This document shows, in pieces, positions 18,202-25,510 of a stretch of DNA of 64,000 nt. Origin of the DNA: Bacteroidota bacterium (GTDB lineage Bacteria > Bacteroidota > Bacteroidia > NS11-12g > UBA9320); contig JABWCE010000005.1 of assembly GCA_013359235.1 (NCBI GenBank), forward strand, positions 1-64,000. Reading direction: 5' to 3'. Each line of letters begins with the position of its first letter. The first letter of the stretch is position 1. The translations under genes and the position numbers were made by a program. The notes beneath the pieces are model-generated. The model worked only from the letters and a program-made list of their open reading frames with translations, had not been told where the DNA came from and ran no database searches.

Positions 18202-19032
18202 TTAATTGTTTATTTTTTTCTTTTTCAATTCGTTTTCGGCAATTGATATTTCATTATTTAATAAAATAATAAGTTTTTTAACATCGCCGGAGTATTTTGT
18301 TTCTGTTTGTTTTCTTTCTTCAATAAAAGTATTTGCAACTTCCAATGCTTTTTTAAATCTTTCGGGTTGCACTTCAAGTACAGATTTTTTTGCGTATAGA
18401 TAATATGATTTTACCACCAAATATTCAAGTTCGTCTTTTTGTGGTATATCAGGATATTCTTTTACAGCATTTTCGCAAGCCACAATGGCTGCTTTGTAAT
18501 CTTCGCTTCTGTAGTAAAGCATTGCATTTTCATAAGCTTTTTTATGCAGTTTTGCTCTAAGTTTATCAATGTACTCGTTACATTGTGTCATATATTTACT
18601 ATCGGGATAGTTGTTTATAAATATTTGAAACTGAGTTATTGCATTTGAAGTAATTGATTGGTCAAGATAGTAGGGATATGATTTTTCGTATTCACAAAGG
18701 CAATGCAAGAATGCACATTCTTCGGCTCTGTTGCTTAAACTGTAAAGTTTAGTAAAATTTTCAAAATGATAGCTTGCCAATAAAAAATCTCTAAGTTTAT
18801 AATGGCTGTAAGCTAACATGTAATAAATGTTTTCAGATTCTTTTTTTGTGCGGTAAATAGGATAGATTTCTTCTAAAAGTGGCTGTGCCCTATTGTATTT
18901 TTTCTTATTAAAATATTTTACTGCATATTCGTATTTTTTGTTATTGCTACCTTTGCGCATCACATAATTATAGCTGTCTTTGCATGAAGCAAGCACAAAA
19001 ACTGTTGTTATTAGCAATAATAAATTTCGCAT
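18202..19032 (-). CDS. bamD: Outer-membrane assembly lipoprotein BamD (YfiO)
   Basis: About 276 residues from the ATG at 19032 (MRNLLLLITTVFVLASCKDS); a TTG four codons earlier lies within the candidate promoter and is rejected. The lipobox LASC anchors the protein to the outer membrane, where BamD helps BamA insert beta-barrel proteins. TPR-like helix pairs fill the rest: KYFNKKKYNRAQPLLEEI, YMLAYSHYKLRDFLLASYHF, QFQIFINNYPDSKY and AMLYYRSEDYKAAIVACENA. First gene of the bamD-rpoZ-coaBC-DUF4835 run. Confidence 0.92.
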   Translation of the reverse strand: MRNLLLLITTVFVLASCKDSYNYVMRKGSNNKKYEYAVKYFNKKKYNRAQPLLEEIYPIYRTKKESENIYYMLAYSHYKLRDFLLASYHFENFTKLYSLSNRAEECAFLHCLCEYEKSYPYYLDQSITSNAITQFQIFINNYPDSKYMTQCNEYIDKLRAKLHKKAYENAMLYYRSEDYKAAIVACENAVKEYPDIPQKDELEYLVVKSYYLYAKKSVLEVQPERFKKALEVANTFIEERKQTETKYSGDVKKLIILLNNEISIAENELKKKKINN

Positions 19033-19041
19033 TAAAAACCG

Positions 19042-19049
19042 CAAAGGTA
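19042..19049 (-). promoter_or_regulatory. Candidate -7 box for bamD (TACCTTTG)
   Basis: Minus-strand TACCTTTG is a strong match to TAnnTTTG and ends 9 bases before the bamD ATG, implying a very short leader. It overlaps the alternative TTG start, which argues for the ATG. Confidence 0.45.
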
Positions 19050-19094
19050 ATGAAAAATACTCATTTTCATTAAAACGATTTTTATGTTGAATAG

Positions 19095-20051
19095 TTACTT
19101 TATTTTCTTTACTTGATCTGAAATTACATCAATTACCTTGCTAGAGTTATTCATAATTATTTTATCTACAAATTTGTCTTTGCCTGATTCTGTAATTTTA
19201 ACAACAATTGAGTAATTGCCTTGACTGTAACAGGGTTTGTATTCTACCCCATCAAAATAATGACCGAACGAACGTGGAACTATATAGCTGTAACCGTCAA
19301 GTTTTTCACGAGATAGCGAATCGTAATACTGTTTGTAATTTTTATCTTTTTTGCTAAGTGGAGCATCTCTAACCAACAAATAAAATGTTCCTAAATTTAC
19401 ATCTTTATTAATTGTACCTTCTTTGCTGTTGTAAGTTGAGTAAAAGTTTACTTCTATATCTAAATCTATTTTGTCATTTTTACCTTTTTGTATGTAACTC
19501 CATGGCATATACCATTTTTTTGTAGGAATTTTTGCTTTGGCGTAGTTTATTTCTATGTCTTTTACCTTTAATCTGAAAATTGCATTGTTGTATATTTCGT
19601 AAGCATTAGTAGTATCAAGCATAAAAGTAATTTTAATTGCAGTATCAGTTTTGCCCGATTTGTTTTTAAACGTTCTTAAAAATGTGAATTCTTTAAATTG
19701 AATACCTTCCGGATCCCATGTGTTTTTTTCGCTTAGGTGGCTGTAAAAGTATAGGTTTGATAATCCATCGCTGTATTCGGCAATGTATTTCTTTTTTTCA
19801 TTATCAATTATTTTTTTTACTGCATCAGCACCTACACTTGTCAGTTTTTCAAGCATTGCCAATGTTATTAATCCACGGCTTTTTACACCTCTTGCCAATG
19901 GTTGGTTGTTTGCTGCTGCTGCAATAAATGTTTCATCGTCTGATACTTTCATTGATGTTTCTTCTTTTTTAGTTTTGTTAGAAAACTTTGAAACAGAACA
20001 TGACGAAATCAAAAAAAATAAAATTCCAAAGATTGAAATTGTTTTTCTCAT
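19095..20051 (-). CDS. Lipoprotein of unknown function
   Basis: 318 residues. The signal MRKTISIFGILFFLISSCSVSKF carries a lipobox ending at Cys. The mature part starts with a charged linker, then a conserved-looking helix (LARGVKSRGLITLAMLEKLTSVGADAVKKIID) and beta-rich segments with GIQFKEFTFLRTF, MPWSYIQKGKNDKIDLDIEVNF and FYLLVRDAPLSKKDK. I do not recognise the family. It sits upstream of bamD with its own promoter-like box, divergent from the MsbA-like exporter, so an envelope role is possible but unproven. Confidence 0.8.
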   Translation of the reverse strand: MRKTISIFGILFFLISSCSVSKFSNKTKKEETSMKVSDDETFIAAAANNQPLARGVKSRGLITLAMLEKLTSVGADAVKKIIDNEKKKYIAEYSDGLSNLYFYSHLSEKNTWDPEGIQFKEFTFLRTFKNKSGKTDTAIKITFMLDTTNAYEIYNNAIFRLKVKDIEINYAKAKIPTKKWYMPWSYIQKGKNDKIDLDIEVNFYSTYNSKEGTINKDVNLGTFYLLVRDAPLSKKDKNYKQYYDSLSREKLDGYSYIVPRSFGHYFDGVEYKPCYSQGNYSIVVKITESGKDKFVDKIIMNNSSKVIDVISDQVKKIK

Positions 20052-20074
20052 GCTTTTATATTTTTTTTTAATCT

Positions 20075-20082
20075 CAAAGGTA
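20075..20082 (-). promoter_or_regulatory. Candidate -7 box for the lipoprotein gene (TACCTTTG)
   Basis: Minus-strand TACCTTTG, identical to the bamD box, 24 bases before the ATG at 20051. Upstream spacing to a TTG-like -33 element is unclear (TTCTG at about 27 bases). Confidence 0.45.
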
Positions 20083-20152
20083 AATGTTTTTTATTTCATT
20101 ACAGAAACGAACTTATTTTTTTGATATTTGTTAAGTATTTAAAAATCTTTGT

Positions 20153-21988
20153 ATGTCAAGATTTAATTCAGCTTCAAAATTAGAAACCGAACTCCCCAAA
20201 GCAAAACTTAATAAAGATAGTTTAAACGACTTTTTTTTTGTTTTATCATTTATTAAACCTTATAGAGTAAAATTTATTTTGGGTTTGATAATACTTGGAA
20301 TTACAAGTTCTTTGTCATTGTTATTTCCAGGTATTCTGGGCGATTTGATTAATATTGCAGTACACAGCAAACCTTCAAAATATTTTGGCTCTGATATTTC
20401 AAAAGTTTTTTCATTTTTGATAGGATTAATTATTATAATTTCATTTTTAGCAATAATTAGAATAAAATGGTTTGCCGAAACAGGCGAAAAATCAGTAGCT
20501 GACATAAGAATTTTCCTTTATAAAAAGATTATAACTTTACCTTTAGAATTTTTTCATCAAAACAGAATTGGTGAATTAAATAGCAGGATTTCGGCCGACT
20601 TGTCGCAAATTCAAGATACAATTAGTACAATTCTTTCAAATGTTTTACGACAAACAATTGTATTGACAGGCGGTATAACTTATGTAATTGTGGTTTTTCC
20701 AGATCTTTCACTTTGGTTTTTGAGTGTAGTTCCATTGATTATTGCTTTTGCCTTTTACTTTGGGAAAATCATTAAACAAAATTCAAAAAAAACGCAGGAA
20801 AAGTTAGCACAAACATCAATAATAGTTGACGAATCATTGCAGGGAATAAATAATGTAAAATCTTTCACAAACGAAAATTATGAGGTTGAAAGATATACTA
20901 AAGGAGTAAAAGAAGTTGTAGCACTTGCTATTAAAAATGCGGGTTTCAGAGGAACTTTTGCAGGAACTGTCATGTTTTTGATGTTTTCGGCTATTTCGCT
21001 TGTAATGTGGATAGGGCTTCAAAAAGTTCAAAATGGCGAAATGGCAATTGGCACATTAAACAAATTTGTATTTTTTAGTATGTTTATTGCCGGTTCGCTT
21101 GCAGGTTTTGCCGAAAACTATACTCAACTTCAAAAATCTGTCGGGGCTACAATAAGGGTTAAAGAAATTTTAAACGAAAATTCAGAAATTGAACTTGAAA
21201 ATGTTAAATCATCAGAACTGAAATTTGAAAGTAAAATTGAGTTTGAAAACGTTGATTTTGCTTATCAATCAAGACCTGAACAAAAAATTTTAGATAATTT
21301 TAATCTTAAAATAAATAAAGGAGAAACTATTGCTTTTGTAGGACCGAGTGGAATAGGAAAATCAACAATTGTCAATTTATTATTAAAATTCTATAAAGTA
21401 AATAAGGGCAAAATAAACATTGATAATATTTCAATTGAAAATATAGAAACAGTAACATTTCGAAAATTTTTTGCATTTGTTCCTCAGGAAGTTTTGCTTT
21501 TTGGCGGAACAATTTTTGAAAACATTGCTTATGGCAAACCCAATGCTGCTTTTGAAGATGTCGTAAATGCTGCAAAATCTGCTTTTGCACATGATTTTAT
21601 CAGCAATTTTCAAGATGGGTACAATACGCTTGTAGGTGATAGAGGCATTAAACTATCAGGTGGCCAAAAGCAGAGGATTGCAATAGCAAGAGCAATTTTG
21701 AGAAACCCTCAGATTTTAATTTTTGACGAAGCTACAAGCAACCTCGACAGTACAAGCGAAAATCAAGTTCAACAAGCATTAAAAAATCTTTTGAAAAACA
21801 GAACCTCAATTATTATTGCACATAGGCTTAGTACAATTAAAAACGCCGATAAAATTGTAGTTATAGACAAAGGAAAAATTGCCGAAAGCGGTACACACGA
21901 CCAATTGATGAACAATATCAATGGACTTTACTATAAATATTACACAATTCAATCGTTAGAATTTTCAGACGAAGAAATAAATATTTGA
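20153..21988 (+). CDS. MsbA-like ABC exporter (fused membrane and ATPase domains)
   Basis: 611 residues. N-terminal transmembrane domain of about six spans (residues 40-320, starting FIKPYRVKFILGLIILGI) with the coupling-helix region NRIGELNSRISADLSQIQDT; C-terminal ATPase with Walker A VGPSGIGKSTIV, Q-loop FAFVPQEVLLFGG, signature LSGGQKQRIAIARAIL, Walker B ILIFDEATSNLD and H-loop IIIAHRLST. Homodimeric lipid or drug exporter of the MsbA type; location beside the lipid A genes makes lipid A-core flipping plausible, though such proteins are also multidrug pumps. ATG start; divergent from the lipoprotein gene. Confidence 0.92.
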   Translation: MSRFNSASKLETELPKAKLNKDSLNDFFFVLSFIKPYRVKFILGLIILGITSSLSLLFPGILGDLINIAVHSKPSKYFGSDISKVFSFLIGLIIIISFLAIIRIKWFAETGEKSVADIRIFLYKKIITLPLEFFHQNRIGELNSRISADLSQIQDTISTILSNVLRQTIVLTGGITYVIVVFPDLSLWFLSVVPLIIAFAFYFGKIIKQNSKKTQEKLAQTSIIVDESLQGINNVKSFTNENYEVERYTKGVKEVVALAIKNAGFRGTFAGTVMFLMFSAISLVMWIGLQKVQNGEMAIGTLNKFVFFSMFIAGSLAGFAENYTQLQKSVGATIRVKEILNENSEIELENVKSSELKFESKIEFENVDFAYQSRPEQKILDNFNLKINKGETIAFVGPSGIGKSTIVNLLLKFYKVNKGKINIDNISIENIETVTFRKFFAFVPQEVLLFGGTIFENIAYGKPNAAFEDVVNAAKSAFAHDFISNFQDGYNTLVGDRGIKLSGGQKQRIAIARAILRNPQILIFDEATSNLDSTSENQVQQALKNLLKNRTSIIIAHRLSTIKNADKIVVIDKGKIAESGTHDQLMNNINGLYYKYYTIQSLEFSDEEINI

Positions 21989-22035
21989 TTTTTTTATTAA
22001 AATCATAAATTTTATATAAAATTGTAAAAAAAAGC

Positions 22036-22497
22036 ATGAAAAATCTATCAGTTTTATTACTTCTGTTTATCGCTTCTTCATTTCTAAGTTTTAATATTAT
22101 TTCAAATTCATCAGAAAACGAAATAGTTGATTTGTGGTGGAACCAGGAAAAAACTTCAAAAATCAAAATTTTTTTGGCTCAAAACGGAAAATATGCCGGA
22201 AAAATTGAATGGCTTAAAGAACCGCTTGACAAAGACGGAAAACCCAAAACTGATAATAATAATCCTAACGAAAAACTTAGAAATAATCCCAGACTTGGTT
22301 TAGCAATTTTGAAAAACTTTGTTTTTAACAAAAAGAAAAACAAATGGGAGGGCGGCACAATATACGACCCTAATAACGGTAAAACTTATGATGCATATAT
22401 GTATTTTGATGGCAATAATGATAAACTTCAATTAAGAGGTTACGTTTTGGGAATGCCATTTCTTGGACGTACCTCTGTTTGGGAAAGGGTGAAATAA
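22036..22497 (+). CDS. DUF2147 family secreted protein
   Basis: 153 residues with a signal peptide (MKNLSVLLLLFIASSFLSFN). DUF2147 features: IVDLWWNQEKTSKIKIF near the start of the mature part, YAGKIEWLKEP, LRNNPRLGLAILKNF, WEGGTIYDPNNGKTYDAYMYF and the ending LRGYVLGMPFLGRTSVWERV. The family forms a small periplasmic or outer-membrane-associated beta-barrel of unknown role. It follows the MsbA-like gene by 47 bases and may be co-transcribed. Confidence 0.88.
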   Translation: MKNLSVLLLLFIASSFLSFNIISNSSENEIVDLWWNQEKTSKIKIFLAQNGKYAGKIEWLKEPLDKDGKPKTDNNNPNEKLRNNPRLGLAILKNFVFNKKKNKWEGGTIYDPNNGKTYDAYMYFDGNNDKLQLRGYVLGMPFLGRTSVWERVK

Positions 22498-22599
22498 TTA
22501 GTGTTTGTAATATTTTGAGAATATTATTTTACAAGTATAAATTGCTAATTGAAATTGACTGAATTAAATATTTTCTAATTTATTGATAAATGAAAAAAA

Positions 22600-24498
22600 A
22601 TGACTTTAGAAAGTTATATTGAAAATGTAAATAAACGATATAAACTCGGAAATGCCACAGAACATACTTTTCGTGGCGATTTACAACAACTTTTGGAAAG
22701 TTTAGTACCGACAATCAGAGCGACCAATGAACCTAAACGCCAATCTTGTGGAGCTCCTGATTACATTTTGACCAAAAAAGATATTCCGGTTGGTTTTATT
22801 GAAGCAAAAGATATTGGCGACAAAGACCTTGACGGAGCAAAGAAAACAGGAAACAAAGAACAATTTGACCGTTACAAGGCTTCGCTGAACAACTTGATTT
22901 TTACAGACTATTTGAATTTTCATTTATATCGAGATGGAAAGTTGATTACAAAAATTGCAATTGGTGAAATAAATTCCAAGGGGATTTATCCCCTTGTAGA
23001 AAACTTTGCCAATTTTGAAATGCTTATCAAAGACTTTTGTTCGCACATTGGACAAACTATAAAAAGCAGTAAAAAACTCGCAGAAATGATGGCTGGCAAA
23101 GCTCGTCTGCTTTCTGATGTGATTGAAAAAGCATTGACAAGCGATGAAACCAATCACGAAGACAGCACCCTGAAAGACCAGATGTTGGCTTTCAAACAAA
23201 TATTGATACATGACATTACACCCAAAGGTTTTGCCGATGTTTACGCTCAAACCATTGCGTACGGAATGTTTGCAGCTCGTTTGCACGACCCTACTTTGCC
23301 AACTTTCAGCCGGCAAGAAGCAGCGGAATTGATTCCAAAATCCAATCCGTTTTTACGCAAATTGTTTGGCTACATTGCCGGTCCCGACATTGACGACCGC
23401 ATCAAATGGATAGTGGATGGTTTGGTTGAAATATTCCTGGCTTGCAATGTCGAAGAAATATTAAAAAACTACGGAAAGTCAACAAAAATGGAAGATCCCA
23501 TCATCCATTTTTACGAAACCTTCCTCAGTGAATACGACCCAAAATTGCGTAAAGCTCGTGGCGTATGGTACACGCCGGCTCCGGTTGTAAACTTTATTGT
23601 TAGAGCTGTTGATGATATTTTAAAAACCGAATTTAATTTACCTCAAGGTTTAGCCGACACCAGCAAAACCAAAATAAAAGTAGATGTTCAAGGTAAAAAA
23701 ATAGAGCAAGAAGTACACAGGGTGCAAATACTTGACCCAGCTACAGGTACGGGAACTTTTTTGGCAGAAGTAGTAAAACACATTCATAAAAAATTTGAAG
23801 GACAGCAAGGTATTTGGAGCAATTATGTAGAAAATCATTTGTTGCCTCGCTTGAATGGCTTTGAATTGCTGATGGCAAGTTATGCTATGGCACACCTTAA
23901 ATTGGATTTGCTTTTGACTGAAACCGGCTATACTTCTACAGGCTCAGCACAAGCCAATAATCGCCTAAGAGTTTATTTGACCAATAGTTTAGAAGAACAC
24001 CTTCAAGACACAGGCACTCTTTTTACCAATTGGTTAAGCACAGAAGCCAACGAGGCAAATCGTATCAAACGCGATACACCTGTAATGTGTGTGATTGGAA
24101 ATCCGCCGTATAGTGGAGAAAGTGCCAATAAAGATGAATGGATTAAGAACCTGATGGAAGTTTACAAAAAAGAACCAGGAGGAAAAGAAAAACTAAAAGA
24201 ACGAAATCCAAAATGGATTAATGATGATTATGTGAAATTTATTCGTTTTGGTTCACACCTGATTGAAAAAAACGGAGAAGGTATTTTAGCATTTATCAAT
24301 CCACACGGATATTTAGATAATCCAACTTTTAGAGGAATGCGTTGGCATTTGATGAAAACTTATGATAAAATCTACACCATAGATTTACACGGAAATGCCA
24401 AGAAAAAGGAAACTGCTCCCGATGGAAGTATAGACCAAAATGTGTTTGACATTATGCAAGGTGTAAGCATCAATATTTTTGTAAAGAAGAAAAACTAA
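22600..24498 (+). CDS. Type ISP-like restriction-modification enzyme, N-terminal half (nuclease plus methyltransferase)
   Basis: 632 residues. An N-terminal PD-(D/E)XK nuclease is visible: Asp54 in GAPDYIL and Glu68-Ala-Lys70 in GFIEAKD. A helical linker follows, then an N6-adenine methyltransferase with motif I DPATGTGTF at about 379-387 and catalytic NPPY at 501-504. The chain stops right after DIMQGVSINIFVKKKN; in intact homologues I know, this point runs straight on into the segment that begins the gene at 25500. The target-recognition part is therefore on a separate gene, two genes downstream. No helicase block is seen, unlike LlaBIII-type enzymes. A hand-counted 60-base sample (23221-23280) has 29 G/C, well above neighbouring genes, which suggests transfer. 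Confidence 0.88.
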   Translation: MTLESYIENVNKRYKLGNATEHTFRGDLQQLLESLVPTIRATNEPKRQSCGAPDYILTKKDIPVGFIEAKDIGDKDLDGAKKTGNKEQFDRYKASLNNLIFTDYLNFHLYRDGKLITKIAIGEINSKGIYPLVENFANFEMLIKDFCSHIGQTIKSSKKLAEMMAGKARLLSDVIEKALTSDETNHEDSTLKDQMLAFKQILIHDITPKGFADVYAQTIAYGMFAARLHDPTLPTFSRQEAAELIPKSNPFLRKLFGYIAGPDIDDRIKWIVDGLVEIFLACNVEEILKNYGKSTKMEDPIIHFYETFLSEYDPKLRKARGVWYTPAPVVNFIVRAVDDILKTEFNLPQGLADTSKTKIKVDVQGKKIEQEVHRVQILDPATGTGTFLAEVVKHIHKKFEGQQGIWSNYVENHLLPRLNGFELLMASYAMAHLKLDLLLTETGYTSTGSAQANNRLRVYLTNSLEEHLQDTGTLFTNWLSTEANEANRIKRDTPVMCVIGNPPYSGESANKDEWIKNLMEVYKKEPGGKEKLKERNPKWINDDYVKFIRFGSHLIEKNGEGILAFINPHGYLDNPTFRGMRWHLMKTYDKIYTIDLHGNAKKKETAPDGSIDQNVFDIMQGVSINIFVKKKN

Positions 24499-24502
24499 CT
24501 CA

Positions 24503-25510
24503 ATGAATTACCTAATAGAAATAAAAAGCATTTTAGCGCAAGCCAGACAAAAAGCCTATGCAGCTATCAACACTGCAATGGTTGAAGCTTATTGGAAAAT
24601 TGGCGAACGCATTGTGCAAGAAGAACAAAACGGAAAAGACAGAGCGGAATATGGAAAAGAATTGATAAAATCAATTTCTAAAGAACTAACCGCAGAATTT
24701 GGTAAAGGATTTAGCCCAAGAACCATTTGGGAAATTCGTCAATTTCATCTGCTCTTTCCTGATTTTCAAATTGTGCGAACACTGTCCGCACAATTGACAT
24801 GGTCGCATTTTCAACGTGTTTTCAAAGTAAGCAACGAAAAAGCTCGAATGTATTACTTGCAAGAAGCAGCCGCACAAACTTGGTCTATCAGAACATTGGA
24901 TAGAAACATTTCTACCTTGTATTACGACAGGATGTTGGCATCTGACAATAAACAATTGGTACAAGACGAAATGCATACAAATACAAAAACCTTGCAGTCA
25001 GAAGATTTCATCAAAAACCCAATGGTGTTAGAATTTTTGAATTTACCAACAAACCTTTCCTATACAGAAGCCGAATTAGAAAAAGCATTGATAGACAACC
25101 TGCAAGCATTTATCTTGGAATTGGGTAAAGGTTTTGCTTTTGTGAGCCGACAAGAACACATCCGTACAGAAACAGCTGATTTTTATATCGACTTGGTGTT
25201 TTATAATTTCTTGTTGAAATGTTTTGTCATCATAGAATTAAAAACTGATAAACTTACCCACCAAGACATTGGACAACTGGATATGTATGTAAGAATGTAT
25301 GACGACCTTAAACGGCAACACGATGACAATCCTACCATTGGACTATTACTCTGCACCGAAACCGATAAAGTAGTGGCTAAATACTCTGTATTGAACGAAA
25401 GCAAACAACTTTTTGCCAGCAAATACATACACTATTTGCCAAGCGAAGAAGAATTGGTACGCGAAATAGAATTACAAAAACGACTCTTTGAACAACAACA
25501 TGAAAAATAA
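24503..25510 (+). CDS. DUF1016/YhcG-family PD-(D/E)XK nuclease
   Basis: 335 residues. The N-terminal DUF1016_N helical domain (IKSILAQARQKAYAAINTAM, VEAYWKIGERIVQEEQ, FGKGFSPRTIWEIRQF) is followed by a nuclease domain with AFVSRQEHIR, ADFYIDLVFY (Asp) and FVIIELKTD (Glu-x-Lys). Members are often found within restriction-modification loci and are predicted endonucleases; their target is not established. The gene starts 4 bases after the stop of the methyltransferase half and its last 11 bases overlap the ATG at 25500 of the other half, so all three should be translated from one message. No sign of decay. Confidence 0.92.
   Translation: MNYLIEIKSILAQARQKAYAAINTAMVEAYWKIGERIVQEEQNGKDRAEYGKELIKSISKELTAEFGKGFSPRTIWEIRQFHLLFPDFQIVRTLSAQLTWSHFQRVFKVSNEKARMYYLQEAAAQTWSIRTLDRNISTLYYDRMLASDNKQLVQDEMHTNTKTLQSEDFIKNPMVLEFLNLPTNLSYTEAELEKALIDNLQAFILELGKGFAFVSRQEHIRTETADFYIDLVFYNFLLKCFVIIELKTDKLTHQDIGQLDMYVRMYDDLKRQHDDNPTIGLLLCTETDKVVAKYSVLNESKQLFASKYIHYLPSEEELVREIELQKRLFEQQHEK

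Noticed and set aside
22924-23316. 130-residue minus-strand frame within the restriction-modification gene
   Set aside because: Lies opposite a conserved nuclease-methyltransferase coding region; no motif of its own.
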